NCBI GenBank assembly: GCA_036927565.1
Contig: JAYESD010000005.1
Coordinates: 153,780,023 to 153,844,022 of the forward strand
Length of the DNA: 64,000 nucleotides
Direction of reading: 5' to 3'
Source: Tuctoria greenei
Taxonomy: Eukaryota > Streptophyta > Magnoliopsida > Poales > Poaceae
Positions 21,862 to 31,147 of the stretch are shown piece by piece. A program made the position numbers and the translations under genes. The notes under the pieces were generated by a model. That model was given only the letters and a program-made list of their open reading frames with translations, did not search any database and was not told where the DNA came from. How positions within the stretch are numbered: the stretch's first letter is position 1; every line of letters starts with the position of its first letter.

Positions 21862-21880
21862 CCCCTACCTGGCATGCCAA
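21862..21880 (-). other. E1 primer-binding site
   Basis: TTGGCATGCCAGGTAGGGG lies one base from the end of the 5' LTR (21882) and aligns with the sites of E3 and E6. Confidence 0.75.
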
Positions 21881-21881
21881 A

Positions 21882-22499
21882 TGTCGAAGTGCTACTACGA
21901 CACTTCCCCCGATACTACTAGAGCGTAGTCCGAAGAGGTTCGTATTTGGTTGGGGCGCATAAGACTTTGAACGAGATGGTGGGACGAGGGATTTTTACGT
22001 GGTCCGGGCCGCCTGAGCGTAATACCCTACTTCACGGGGTGGTTTTTTATTGTATGAGTTTGAGTTGGCTTTGTTCAGCTTGATTTCTATCGTGTGGCGA
22101 AGCCCTTTTATATGCCAAGGGTTGGCTGTTACAGGGGTTGCCTAGCCCAACAAGTGGCCCCGGCGGTATTCAATTCCCTAATACACAATCTATATGTATT
22201 CAGTATGATTTTCAGGGTGATAACACGCCTTAATAGCAGCGTTATCGGTATTAATAGTTGTCTAATCGTGTGTCATTAATACAGCATTAATGACACATAA
22301 TTAGGTCTTGTAACGGCTGTCTTCAGAGCCACTTGGAATGTCTTGCGCCGTTAGAGATCCAACAGTCTTCCCGTTGCAAGCTTAGGTCTGGGGGCTCGAC
22401 ACGTGGCAGCTCTAGAGCTTCCCCCTATGGGAGGCAGGTCCGGAGCTACTAAACACGTGGCAGCACCGGAGCTTCCCTCTACTAGAGGTTAGGTCTGGG
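21882..22499 (-). repeat. E1 5' LTR, gag-proximal part
   Basis: The sequence matches the 3' LTR from 3646 to about 4255. It holds the TATA box at 22105-22112 (minus) and two units of the 55-bp array (CACGTG at 22400 and 22454). At 22499 it is cut by SIRE element E2. The rest is at 54933-55151, and the CACGTG phase resumes at 54947, 55 bp on when E2 is removed. Confidence 0.9.
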
Positions 22500-22818
22500 T
22501 GAATGGGGCCTAGAAGGGTGTGGGGGTGAATAGGCCTTTTTGAAATTTAGTCGGAACCTACAACACTTAACAAACTGATCAAATCTCGAGATATCGGACT
22601 AGTCCGGTACAGTGCGGACTAGTTTGGTGTGTGCAGACAAATAATTTATCAAGTTCGACCAATGGTTTCAATACAAGCGCAGTATGCAGCGGAATATAAT
22701 ATGTAACTTGCAAGTATTGAGTCAATGAAGTTAAGTGCAAATTAACTTTGATTTGAATGTCTTAACTTAAGATGGACAAAATCAATCCTCTCACAAGATG
22801 AGGGCTCCCCAAGATTAT
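22500..22818 (-). repeat. E2 3' LTR, distal part
   Basis: It begins TGAATG on the plus strand (the LTR end on the minus strand) and matches 53510-54025. Near 22,787 it lacks about 230 bp present in the 5' LTR. E3 is inserted at 22818, next to the duplication ATTAT. The remaining part of this LTR is 45577-46459. Confidence 0.85.
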
Positions 22819-22837
22819 TATCGGTACCCTGCGTACT
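22819..22837 (+). repeat. E3 5' LTR, first 19 bp
   Basis: TATCGGTACCCTGCGTACT matches the 3' LTR start TGTCAGTACCCTGCGTACC with three changes. E4 inserted here and duplicated GTACT (22833-22837 and 32710-32714). The LTR resumes at 32715. The start reads TA, not the usual TG. Confidence 0.9.
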
Positions 22838-23100
22838 TGAAAGTGCATCTAGGACTCCCTTGTGGGTTTTGGATGATTTATGACAAGCAATTGGGATCCT
22901 AATCCTTTTGTTGAGATGAATGCAGGAAAATGATGAAAAATGAGTAAAATGCCAAAAAGTGGGAAATTAAGAAGGAGAATGAATTTGAGCTCAAGAAGAA
23001 GAAATTAGTAGATTAGAATGTATGGAGTGTGTTAAGGAAACACACCCAAGAGCTCAATCTTACTTAATCACACACACACAATGCACAAAACCATACAGGA

Positions 23101-23592
23101 CCGGACTAGTCCGATATCAACCGGACTAGTCCGATATCACATTCTGCACAAGATCGGACAAGTCCGGTCTCCACCGGACTAGTCCGATATCTTTCTGTTC
23201 CACTTCGGACTAGTCCTCCCCAGTGCGGACTAGTCCTCAACACAATGCACAAGTCACTAGATCGGACAAGTCCGGTCACCACCGGACTAGTCCGATTCCC
23301 TTTCTGATCCACTTCGGACAAGTCCGGTGACTACACGGACTAGTCCGATTTACACTCTGATCTAAATCGGACAAGTCCTCCAAGTGCGGACTTGTCATTC
23401 TAAACACTTAGGGTTTCACAGGTCCGGACAAGTCCGATGTCAACCGGACAAGTCCGAAGATTTCCAGCAGCGAAATCGGACAAGTCCGTTTTTCAATCGG
23501 ACTAGTCCGATATTCCTGGACACTTAGGGTTTGCTTCACACAGCACACCGGACTAGTCCGGTCTCAACCACGGACTAGTCCGATCTTTCTAA
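23101..23592. repeat. CGGACTAGTCCG / CGGACAAGTCCG dyad array in E4 U3
   Basis: About 18 sites occur in 490 bp, mean spacing about 27 bp. CGGACTAGTCCG is a perfect 12-bp palindrome; the A-for-T variant is nearly so. Spacers differ in sequence and length, so this is not a simple tandem repeat. The array ends about 30 bp before the TATA box. The 3' LTR has the same array at 31411-31902. Confidence 0.9.
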
Positions 23593-23620
23593 ACCCTAAC
23601 GGTAATTTCTAGAAACCCCA

Positions 23621-23628
23621 TATAAATA
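23621..23628 (+). promoter_or_regulatory. E4 5' LTR TATA box
   Basis: CCCCATATAAATAGAGG gives a TATAAATA box. The 3' LTR copy is at 31931-31938. E2 has the same box on the minus strand at 54273-54280 and 45820-45827, again right next to its dyad array. Confidence 0.75.
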
Positions 23629-24407
23629 GAGGTGCATGGCCCACTTTTACTCTCTCTCGAACCCTAGCGCCGTCACACCTCCCAAGAGACTCAAAAACCA
23701 TCTCTCTCCACGAAGTTGAGTGCAAAATCGATCAATCCTTTGAAGATCACTTGTAGATCATTGGAGAGGCACTTTGCACACGATTGAGCTCTTGGTTTGA
23801 ATCTCTAACACACTCTTGCATCTCAATTTGTATATTTCAAAGTGTGTTATTGGTGGTTTTGAAACTTGTAATCAAGGGAGCTCTCAACTTGTGAGATCGC
23901 CCCTTCAACTTGGTGATTTACCCCTGTGTGATTAGTGGAAGAGGATTGGCCTTCGTGGCGATCCGACGAGGGAAGGGTTGGTGAAGACCCGGTCCTTTTG
24001 TGGGCTCCTCAACGTGGACGTAGGCTGCCTTCGTGGTAACCGAACCACGGGATAAATCTTGTGTCTTGTTCGTTTGTGTTCATCATTCTAGTTGATCAAC
24101 ATCATCTAGGGTTTGATTCATATTGTTGAATTGAAGTTAAATAGTGAACAAGAATCATACTTGCAATAAAACTTAACATACAACTATTGAACTGTCATTA
24201 TAGTTTATATTTCCGCTGCAAAAGACAACGAAACAATCAAATTGACCTAACTTGATCAACCTAGCCCGTGAAATCCGGACTAGTCCGCACTTTACCGGAC
24301 TAGTCCGATATATCTGGATTTGACCTTTTTGTTGAAGTGCTACAGGAACCGAGAAATTCAAGAAGGCCTATTCAACCCCCCCCCCCCCCTCTAGGCCTAC
24401 ATTCAAT

Positions 24408-24420
24408 TGGTATCAGAGCA
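24408..24420 (+). other. E4 primer-binding site (initiator tRNA-Met type)
   Basis: TGGTATCAGAGCA lies two bases after the LTR end. It matches the 3' end of plant initiator tRNA-Met, the usual primer of Ty1/copia elements. Confidence 0.9.
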
Positions 24421-24458
24421 AGGTTCTTCAAGAAAGAGTGCAACCACTCGAAGAGATC

Positions 24459-26303
24459 ATGTCGGACATGAAGGAAGTCCAGAAAATCAACAACCAGGAA
24501 GAAATGAACAATGACAAGCACCAAAAGCTCGAAAGGTTTCTCGAAGCCATTCAAGACTTCGATGATGATGATGAGGAGACATTGGAGCTGAAAGCTCTGC
24601 TCCGAAAGAAAGCACTTTCCAAAGGGAAAGCTAAAGTTGAAGAAAAGAAGAGGGGGAGTAGTCACACCGACTACTCCCGATATCCTTTTAATTATGACCG
24701 TTTAAATTCTAACAGCAGTCATTATCTATCCATTCCTCTCGGAAAAGCCCCACACTTCGATGGGAGTGATTACTCCATGTGGAGGCAAAACATGAAGATG
24801 CACTTGATTTCCCTTAACCCAAGTTTATGGCATATTGTGTGCACAGGAATAAACATCCCTGATGACGATGAAGAACTCACGCCAAGTCAAGAGCAAGCCA
24901 TCCACAGGAATGCCCAAGCCGCAGCCGTTATCACCTCATCTCTAAGTAGAGATGAATTCACAAAGGTGGACGGATTGGAAATTGCCAAAGAAATCTGGGA
25001 CACGCTACAGACAGCACATGAAGGTGACCGGCATGTGCGGGAGGCAAAGATTGAAATGATTGAAGGCGAACTAGGAAGGTTCGCGATTGAGGAAGATGAA
25101 TCTCCCCAGGACATGTACAACAGACTAAAGACTCTTGTGAACAAGGTTCGATCGTATGGTAGCAAAAAGTGGAATGACCACGAGGTTGTAAAGCTCATCC
25201 TTAGAGCCTTTATGCCTCGCAACGTCACACTCTGTTCTATGATCCGAGAAAGTCCCGGGTACAAGAAAATGACTCCGGATGAACTGCTTGGCAAAATCAT
25301 CAACTTTGAGATGATGGAGAAGCAAGCCAAGCACGTCAAAGAAATAGCTGACCTCACATCGGCGAAGAAGAAGGGAGTTGCCTTAAAATCCACACTCAAA
25401 CCTCTATCCAAAGAAGCAAGAGAAGCTCAGTTTGAGGAGGACAGCGATGATGAAAGCAGCGAGCTGGACGAAGAAGATATGATTCTGTTCATGAAGAAAT
25501 TCAAAAGAATTATGAAGAAAAGACAAGGAGCAAAATCGAGTGAAGGAAAATACAAGGAGAAGACAAAACCGAAGATGAGGCGGGCATGCTATAATTGTGG
25601 TGAGTACAATCACTTCATAGTTGATTGCCCATATGAGGACAACAAGAAGAAGAGTAAAGAATCCAAGCCTCAACCGAAAAAGTTCTTCAAGAAGAAGAAA
25701 CAAGCTGAACAAGCACACATCGGAAAGGAGTGGGATTCAAACGATGAGTCCTCATCGTCCGATGAAGAAGAAATGGCTAGCATAGCCATTGAAAGCATGC
25801 CCATGAAACTCACACTCTTCCCCACGCTCGGTGCAAAGAAGGCAAATGGAACTTGCCTCATGGCTAAGGAAGGTAAACGCAAGGTAAACATCAAAACTCC
25901 TTCCTTGCATTCTTACTCAAGTGATGATGATCTAGATAGTAATGATGAAGACATGCTAATTGGTTTAGATAGAAAAACTGCTGCAAAAATGAAATTCTTG
26001 CTTAACCAACTTATTGAGAAGGAAGAGCTAATTGATCGTCAAGAAGACATGATTATCTCCCAAAAGGAGAAGCATGTCGAACTTGACAATCTTCTAGTTC
26101 TTGAAAAGGAGAAAAATCACACACTAGAGCTTGAGCTAGCTTCAAGCAAGAAAACTTGCTTGGAGTTAACCAACTCAAATGCTGCAATCAAGAATCAACT
26201 TGATGATCAAATCAAGGTCAACAAATCCTTGAAGTGCAGATTGAGTCACTCAAGCTTAGTGAACCTTCCTCCTCTTCAACCCTACCTTCTCAACCCACTT
26301 TAA
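24459..26303 (+). CDS. E4 gag
   Basis: This is the capsid/nucleocapsid protein of a SIRE-type element. The ATG at 24459 (MSDMKEVQK) is chosen over one 21 bp upstream because E2 gag starts MSDMKDAHK. After an acidic/Lys-rich N terminus come the UBN2-type capsid core (FDGSDYSMWRQNMKMHLISL, WNDHEVVKLILRAFMPRNVT), acidic stretches, and a CCHC knuckle CYNCGEYNHFIVDC at about residues 377-390. The C-terminal third is a coiled coil rich in Leu, Glu and Lys. It ends at a TAA at 26303, but the matching downstream sequence is open in another frame from 26,234. Confidence 0.9.
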   Translation: MSDMKEVQKINNQEEMNNDKHQKLERFLEAIQDFDDDDEETLELKALLRKKALSKGKAKVEEKKRGSSHTDYSRYPFNYDRLNSNSSHYLSIPLGKAPHFDGSDYSMWRQNMKMHLISLNPSLWHIVCTGINIPDDDEELTPSQEQAIHRNAQAAAVITSSLSRDEFTKVDGLEIAKEIWDTLQTAHEGDRHVREAKIEMIEGELGRFAIEEDESPQDMYNRLKTLVNKVRSYGSKKWNDHEVVKLILRAFMPRNVTLCSMIRESPGYKKMTPDELLGKIINFEMMEKQAKHVKEIADLTSAKKKGVALKSTLKPLSKEAREAQFEEDSDDESSELDEEDMILFMKKFKRIMKKRQGAKSSEGKYKEKTKPKMRRACYNCGEYNHFIVDCPYEDNKKKSKESKPQPKKFFKKKKQAEQAHIGKEWDSNDESSSSDEEEMASIAIESMPMKLTLFPTLGAKKANGTCLMAKEGKRKVNIKTPSLHSYSSDDDLDSNDEDMLIGLDRKTAAKMKFLLNQLIEKEELIDRQEDMIISQKEKHVELDNLLVLEKEKNHTLELELASSKKTCLELTNSNAAIKNQLDDQIKVNKSLKCRLSHSSLVNLPPLQPYLLNPL

Positions 26304-26872
26304 CTAATATCGCTCATGTTTGCAAATGTGATAAAACTAACACCAGGTTGAAGGAAAACCCTACCTCCACGAAGGACAAAAATCCTACCCAATGTGTAAT
26401 ATTTGACAAGGAGAGGATCAACTATGCACGTAGTGCATATTTGGTCCAAAGACCTCCAAATGTCAAGTATGGCATTGGTTACTCTTGTGATGGAAAGCAA
26501 AGAGCTGGAAATCATAAGAATAACAAGGGAAGGATCACCTTTGTGAAGGGAGGACCCTCACAACCTGGTAACTCGAAAACAAAAAATCTGAATTCTCATG
26601 AACATCGGACTAGTCCGGTTGTGGTCCGGACAAGTCCGATCATCCGGACAAGTCCGGTCACACAGACTAGTCCGACCCATAATCAACAGCAACTTCTGTT
26701 TAAAACATTTGATGCCTCCTATGTTTTAATGAAAAATAATGTTGGTAAAGTGTATGCTTATTATGCTGGGCCACGCCATGGGAACACAAAATCCCATGTG
26801 TGGGTGCCCAAATGTATTGTTACTAACCTCCAAGGACCCAAGCAAGCTTGGGTACCTAAAACCAAGGCGTAA
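26234..26872 (+). CDS. E4 gag-pol spacer frame
   Basis: This frame overlaps the gag end by 70 bp and ends at a TAA at 26872, just before the protease. It holds NIAHVCKCDKTNTRL, CVIFDKERINYARSAYLVQR, then RTSPVVVRTSPIIRTSP (encoded by dyad motifs at 26,604-26,674), and ends SHVWVPKCIVTNLQGPKQAW. In SIRE elements this stretch lies between the knuckle and protease of one polyprotein. Whether the shifts are mutations or are bypassed by frameshifting or splicing is not known. The acceptor-like TTTGTTTTTGCAG lies at 26,873-26,885. Confidence 0.7.
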   Translation: MQIESLKLSEPSSSSTLPSQPTLTNIAHVCKCDKTNTRLKENPTSTKDKNPTQCVIFDKERINYARSAYLVQRPPNVKYGIGYSCDGKQRAGNHKNNKGRITFVKGGPSQPGNSKTKNLNSHEHRTSPVVVRTSPIIRTSPVTQTSPTHNQQQLLFKTFDASYVLMKNNVGKVYAYYAGPRHGNTKSHVWVPKCIVTNLQGPKQAWVPKTKA

Positions 26873-28595
26873 TTTGTTTTTGCAGGCCTACTCCTCCGGT
26901 GGATCCAAATGGGTGCTAGACAGTGGATGCACCAACCACATGACCGGAGAAAGGAGGATGTTTGTGGAGTATGAAGTGAACCAGGACCCAAACGAAGGCA
27001 TCTACTTTGGGGATAACAGTCAAGGAAGGGTCCTCGGTACCGGTAAAATTGCAATATCCTCTGAACATACTCTTTCGCATGTTTTACACGTTGAATCTTT
27101 AGATTATAACCTGCTGTCCATATCTCAGTTATGTGACAAAGGTTATAATTGTCTGTTTACTAACGAGGGTGTGACCGTCTCAAGGAGAAGTAATGGTTCC
27201 ATTGCATTCAAGGGTATGTTAAAGGGAAAGCTTTATCTTGTTGACTTCAACAAGGATAAAGCCGAACTCGACACATGCTTGATTGCAAAAACCAACATGG
27301 GTTGGCTATGGCATAGACGGCTAGCACATGTTGGTATGAGGAACCTTCAAAAACTCCTCAAGGGCGATCACATCCGAGGTTTGAAAGATGTTGTGTTTGA
27401 GAAAGACAGGCCTTGTAGCGCATGCCAAGCAGGAAAGCAAGTTGGAGCACAACATCCCGCAAAGAACATCATGACCACGACAAGACCGCTCGAACTACTT
27501 CATATGGACCTCTTCGGTCCAATTGCTTACATAAGCATAGGCGGTAACAAATACGGTTTAGTCATTATTGATGATTTTTCCCGCTTCACTTGGGTGTTCT
27601 TTTTGCATGACAAGTCAGAAACACAAGGAACACTCAAGAAATTCTTCAAGCGAGCGCAAAACAAATTCTCACTATCAATCAAGAGTATTCGGAGCGACAA
27701 TGGCACGGAGTTCAAGAACATACAAGTGGAGGAGTACCTTAATGAGGAAGGAATCAAGCACGAATTCTCAGCGCCATACTCCCCACAACAAAACGGAGTT
27801 GCCGAAAGGAAGAACCGAACGCTCATAGAGATGGAAAGAACAATGCTCGATGAATACAAGACTTCGGATCGATTTTGGGCGGAAGCAATCAACACCGCCT
27901 GCCATGCCACAAATCGACTCTATCTTCATCGACTACTAAAGAAGACCCCCTATGAGCTACTCACCGGTAACAAACCGAACATTTCATATTTTCGAGTTTT
28001 CGGTTCTCCTTGCTATATTTTGAACAAGAAGCCCAGGACTTCAAAGTTCGCTTCGAAGTCCGATGAAGGTTTCTTGCTTGGTTATGATTCGAACACTTAC
28101 GCCTATCGTGTTTTCAACAAGGCCTCCGGACTTGTTGAAGTGGCACGTGACGTAGTTTTCGATGAAACTAATGGCTCCCAAAAGGAGCAAGTTGATCAAT
28201 GTGAATTAGGTAATGAGGAAGCCCCCTATCAAGCAATAAAGAGGATGGCTCTAGGCGAAGTACGACCACAAGAGTCATCGGCACAAATACAAGAGGAAAG
28301 TGAACCACAAGAGGAGATCAACAATCAAGGGGGAGCCTCGATACAAGATCAATCACAAGAATATGAACATGATCAACAAATCAATGAGGACAACAACTCA
28401 GGGGGAGAAGAAGATGATCACCAACATACGACCCCCCAAGTGCCACACCCAAGAGTACACCAATGCATTCAAAGGGATCATCCAATCGACAACATCATCG
28501 GCGACATTCAAAAAGGAGTAACCACTAGATCTCGTATAGCAAATTTTTGTGAACATTACTCGTTTGTCTCTTTTTTTGGAACCCCGCAGGACTGA
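26739..28595 (+). CDS. E4 protease and integrase
   Basis: The real coding part begins near 26,884. The protease active site is KWVLDSGCTNHMTGE. Then come the pre-integrase zinc region (WLWHRRLAHVGMRNLQKLLK; CSACQAGKQ) and the DDE core: LELLHMDLFGP, IRSDNGTEFKN and NGVAERKNRTLIEMER. The C terminus has GSPCYILNKKPRTSKFASKS, then an acidic Gln-rich linker. The frame leaves the polyprotein at a run of seven T near 28,571-28,577 and ends at 28,595. E2 has one base fewer at this site. Confidence 0.9.
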   Translation: MLVKCMLIMLGHAMGTQNPMCGCPNVLLLTSKDPSKLGYLKPRRNLFLQAYSSGGSKWVLDSGCTNHMTGERRMFVEYEVNQDPNEGIYFGDNSQGRVLGTGKIAISSEHTLSHVLHVESLDYNLLSISQLCDKGYNCLFTNEGVTVSRRSNGSIAFKGMLKGKLYLVDFNKDKAELDTCLIAKTNMGWLWHRRLAHVGMRNLQKLLKGDHIRGLKDVVFEKDRPCSACQAGKQVGAQHPAKNIMTTTRPLELLHMDLFGPIAYISIGGNKYGLVIIDDFSRFTWVFFLHDKSETQGTLKKFFKRAQNKFSLSIKSIRSDNGTEFKNIQVEEYLNEEGIKHEFSAPYSPQQNGVAERKNRTLIEMERTMLDEYKTSDRFWAEAINTACHATNRLYLHRLLKKTPYELLTGNKPNISYFRVFGSPCYILNKKPRTSKFASKSDEGFLLGYDSNTYAYRVFNKASGLVEVARDVVFDETNGSQKEQVDQCELGNEEAPYQAIKRMALGEVRPQESSAQIQEESEPQEEINNQGGASIQDQSQEYEHDQQINEDNNSGGEEDDHQHTTPQVPHPRVHQCIQRDHPIDNIIGDIQKGVTTRSRIANFCEHYSFVSFFGTPQD

Positions 28596-30111
28596 GGATG
28601 CATTAAAGGATCCGGACTGGGTGGTGGCAATGCAAGAAGAGTTGAACAATTTCAAGAGAAACGAGGTTTGGGAACTTGTGGAAAGACCCAATGCAAACAT
28701 AGTCGGCACCAAGTGGGTCTTCCGCAACAAACAAGATGAACACGGGGTGGTGACAAGAAACAAGGCACGACTTGTGGCCAAAGGTTACTCACAAGTCGAA
28801 GGTTTGGATTTTGATGAGACCTTTGCTCCAGTAGCTAGGCTTGAATCAATTAGAATATTACTTGCATATGCTACTCACCATGATTTCAAGCTGTACCAAA
28901 TGGACGTAAAAAGCGCCTTCCTCAACGGACCGATCAAGGAAGAGGTGTACGTGGAGCAACCACCCGGATTTGAAGACGAAGAGTTCCCCGACCACGTGTA
29001 TAAACTGCGTAAGGCTCTCTATGGCCTCAAACAAGCTCCTAGAGCTTGGTATGAGTGTCTTAGAGATTTTTTAATTGATAATGGCTTTCAAATTGGCAAA
29101 GTAGATTATACACTATTCACGAAAAATCTGAATAATGATCTTTTCATTTGCCAAATCTATGTTGATGATATAATTTTTGGATCAACTAATCAATCTTTCT
29201 GTGAAGAGTTTAGTAAAATTATGACAGACAGATTTGAAATGTCAATGATGGGAGAATTGAAGTACTTCTTGGGATTCCAAGTGCGGCAACAAAGGGAAGG
29301 AACATTCATAAGCCAAACCAAGTATACACAGGACATCCTCAAGAAGTTTGGCATGGACAAGGCAAAGCCCATTAAGACTCCCATGGCAACGAATGGTCAC
29401 TTGGATCTCAATGAAGATGGACCGAGCGTCGACCAAAAGGTATATCGCTCCATGATTGGATCTTTACTTTACTTATGTGCATCTAGGCCAGATATTATGT
29501 TGAGTGTATGTTTGTGTGCAAGATTTCAAGCCAACCCTAAGGAATGTCATTTGACAGCCGTAAAGAGAATCCTAAGATATTTAGTTCATACACCCAACCT
29601 TGGTCTTTGGTACCCAAAAGGTTCAAAATTTAATCTCATTGGGTATTCCGATGCAGATTATGCCGGGTGCAAAGTTGATAGAAAAAGCACTTCTGGCACC
29701 TGCCAATTCCTAGGAAGATCCTTAGTTTCTTGGTCATCCAAGAAACAGAATTCCATTGCATTATCCACAGCCGAAGCGGAGTATGTTGCAGCCGGGAGTT
29801 GTTGTGCACAACTCCTTTGGATGCGACAAACTCTAAGGGATTACGGTTACAATATGAACCGTATTCCTCTTCTTTGTGACAATGAGAGTGCCATTAAAAT
29901 AGCCCACAATCCAGTTGAGCACTCTAGAACTAAACACATTGACATAAGACACCATTTCTTGAGAGACCATTCCATGAAAGGAGACATATCCATCTCTCAT
30001 GTCAACACCCAAAAACAATTGGCCGACATATTCACCAAGCCACTTGATGAAAAACGTTTTTGCGAACTCCGAAATGAGCTAAACATCCTTGATTCTCGGA
30101 GTGTGGCTTGA
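28549..30111 (+). CDS. E4 reverse transcriptase and RNase H
   Basis: This is the RVT_2-type RT of Ty1/copia. It contains WVVAMQEELNNFKRNEVWEL, GTKWVFRNKQDEHG, TFAPVARLESIRILLAYA, YQMDVKSAFLNGPIKEEVYV, ALYGLKQAPRAWYE and the catalytic CQIYVDDIIFGSTN. RNase H follows, with YSDADYAGCKVDRKSTSGTC, ALSTAEAEYVAAGSCCAQLL, LCDNESAIKIAHNPVEHSRT and the final KQLADIFTKPLDEKRF. All catalytic residues I can see are kept and the frame is intact, in line with a recent insertion. It is one frame off from the integrase ORF. Confidence 0.9.
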   Translation: MNITRLSLFLEPRRTEDALKDPDWVVAMQEELNNFKRNEVWELVERPNANIVGTKWVFRNKQDEHGVVTRNKARLVAKGYSQVEGLDFDETFAPVARLESIRILLAYATHHDFKLYQMDVKSAFLNGPIKEEVYVEQPPGFEDEEFPDHVYKLRKALYGLKQAPRAWYECLRDFLIDNGFQIGKVDYTLFTKNLNNDLFICQIYVDDIIFGSTNQSFCEEFSKIMTDRFEMSMMGELKYFLGFQVRQQREGTFISQTKYTQDILKKFGMDKAKPIKTPMATNGHLDLNEDGPSVDQKVYRSMIGSLLYLCASRPDIMLSVCLCARFQANPKECHLTAVKRILRYLVHTPNLGLWYPKGSKFNLIGYSDADYAGCKVDRKSTSGTCQFLGRSLVSWSSKKQNSIALSTAEAEYVAAGSCCAQLLWMRQTLRDYGYNMNRIPLLCDNESAIKIAHNPVEHSRTKHIDIRHHFLRDHSMKGDISISHVNTQKQLADIFTKPLDEKRFCELRNELNILDSRSVA

Positions 30112-31147
30112 AAAGTTGCATACCTGTATGATTGCTTCAAAATATTGATTGAATTGTGAAAATTTTTCCTCCCCATTTTTTTCTCTCGAAAAACTATGTC
30201 AATTATTAGATCTTGATGAATTTTTGATCATAGTATGATTGTTGTTTGCTTACTGATCAAATTCATCAGGATTATTTGAATTGTTTTGCCTCTCTACCCT
30301 CAATTATTGGACCTTCAAATATATATGAATGGGCTATGCAATTCTCTCCTGGTGACCACGGACAAGTCCGTGGTTACCCGGACTAGTCCGCCATTGCAGA
30401 CTAGTCCGCAGTGTGCCGGTTAGGCCGGACTAGTCCGACAGACCACGGACTAGTCCGATTTAGGTTTCTGGAGGACTTCGGACTAGTCCGGTTATGTCCG
30501 GACTTGTCCGATTTTTCGTGTCCATAACCCTAGCCGCCACCAAACCCTAATCTCTTCACCCCACACTCTCCTCCAAGCTTTCTCTTTCTTGCGCTCGAGC
30601 AGCTCCGCTCCTCCTCCTACCTCTCAACCTCGTCAAGCCGAAAGCGATGAAGATGATGAAGACGATGAGAGGACTGACAGCGAAGAGTGAAGCCCTAGGA
30701 TCTTCCTGTCTCTCTCTTTTTGGTGTCTTGATGCCAAAGGGGGAGAGATTGAGGGGGAGTCTCTAGTCTAAGCTTTAGCTGAATAGGATGTGAGGAGAGA
30801 GCTCTCTATGTTTTTAATTGTGATTGTATTTTCTTAACTCTCTTTTCATATCATGTTTGGTCCTGTGATGAATTGCTCAATTAATTTGCAAGTGTGTGAT
30901 GAAATCTGAGCTTTTGCTCCTGAAGTGCCATATTCACTTGATATTAGTTGGTAAATGAAAATTCTGTCATTCTTAATGCAATCATGCTCTTAGTATGCAT
31001 CCCACCATAAAGAATGCACATATGAATAATTATCTTGTTGCCTGATGCATTTTTGAGTCATATGTGCATACTTTATGAAAATCTCATTTTATACCTCATT
31101 TTGTGAAATCTCAATTGGTTGTCATCAATCACCAAAAAGGGGGAGAT
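30112..31147 (+). other. E4 region between pol and the 3' LTR
   Basis: Short remains of the E2 extra ORF can be seen. The leader starts near 30,520 (ATAACCCTAGCCGCCACC), and the gene end is at 30,647-30,690 (Asp/Glu-rich, RTDSEE then stop). About 1.5 kb between them is missing. A cluster of dyad motifs lies at 30,357-30,512. The polypurine tract AAAAAGGGGGAGA is at 31134-31146, against the LTR start. Otherwise I see nothing coding. Confidence 0.75.

Larger units (their letters stand above)
22838..24405 (+). repeat. E4 5' LTR (1568 bp)
   Basis: It starts TGAAAGTGCATCTAGG and ends GGCCTACATTCA. By eye it differs from the 3' LTR by about six transitions plus the length of a C-run near 24,376. 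U3 holds about 18 copies of GGACTAGTCC or GGACAAGTCC (23101-23592) just upstream of the TATA box. Short ORFs through this array (for example 23106-23321, minus) encode RTSPV-type strings and are by-products of the repeat. Confidence 0.95.

Noticed and set aside
23106..23321. A small minus-strand protein with RTSPVETGLVRS-type repeats, present identically in both E4 LTRs
   Set aside because: It is the translation of the dyad array. Duplication is due to the LTRs being copies, not to selection on a peptide.
23101..23592. CRISPR-like array
   Set aside because: The repeat is only 10-12 bp, palindromic, with uneven spacers of about 10-35 bp, and lies in a plant LTR. It fits no CRISPR format.
24408..24420. 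Part of a tRNA-Met gene
   Set aside because: Only the 3'-end complement of the tRNA is present, directly after an LTR. It is a primer-binding site.
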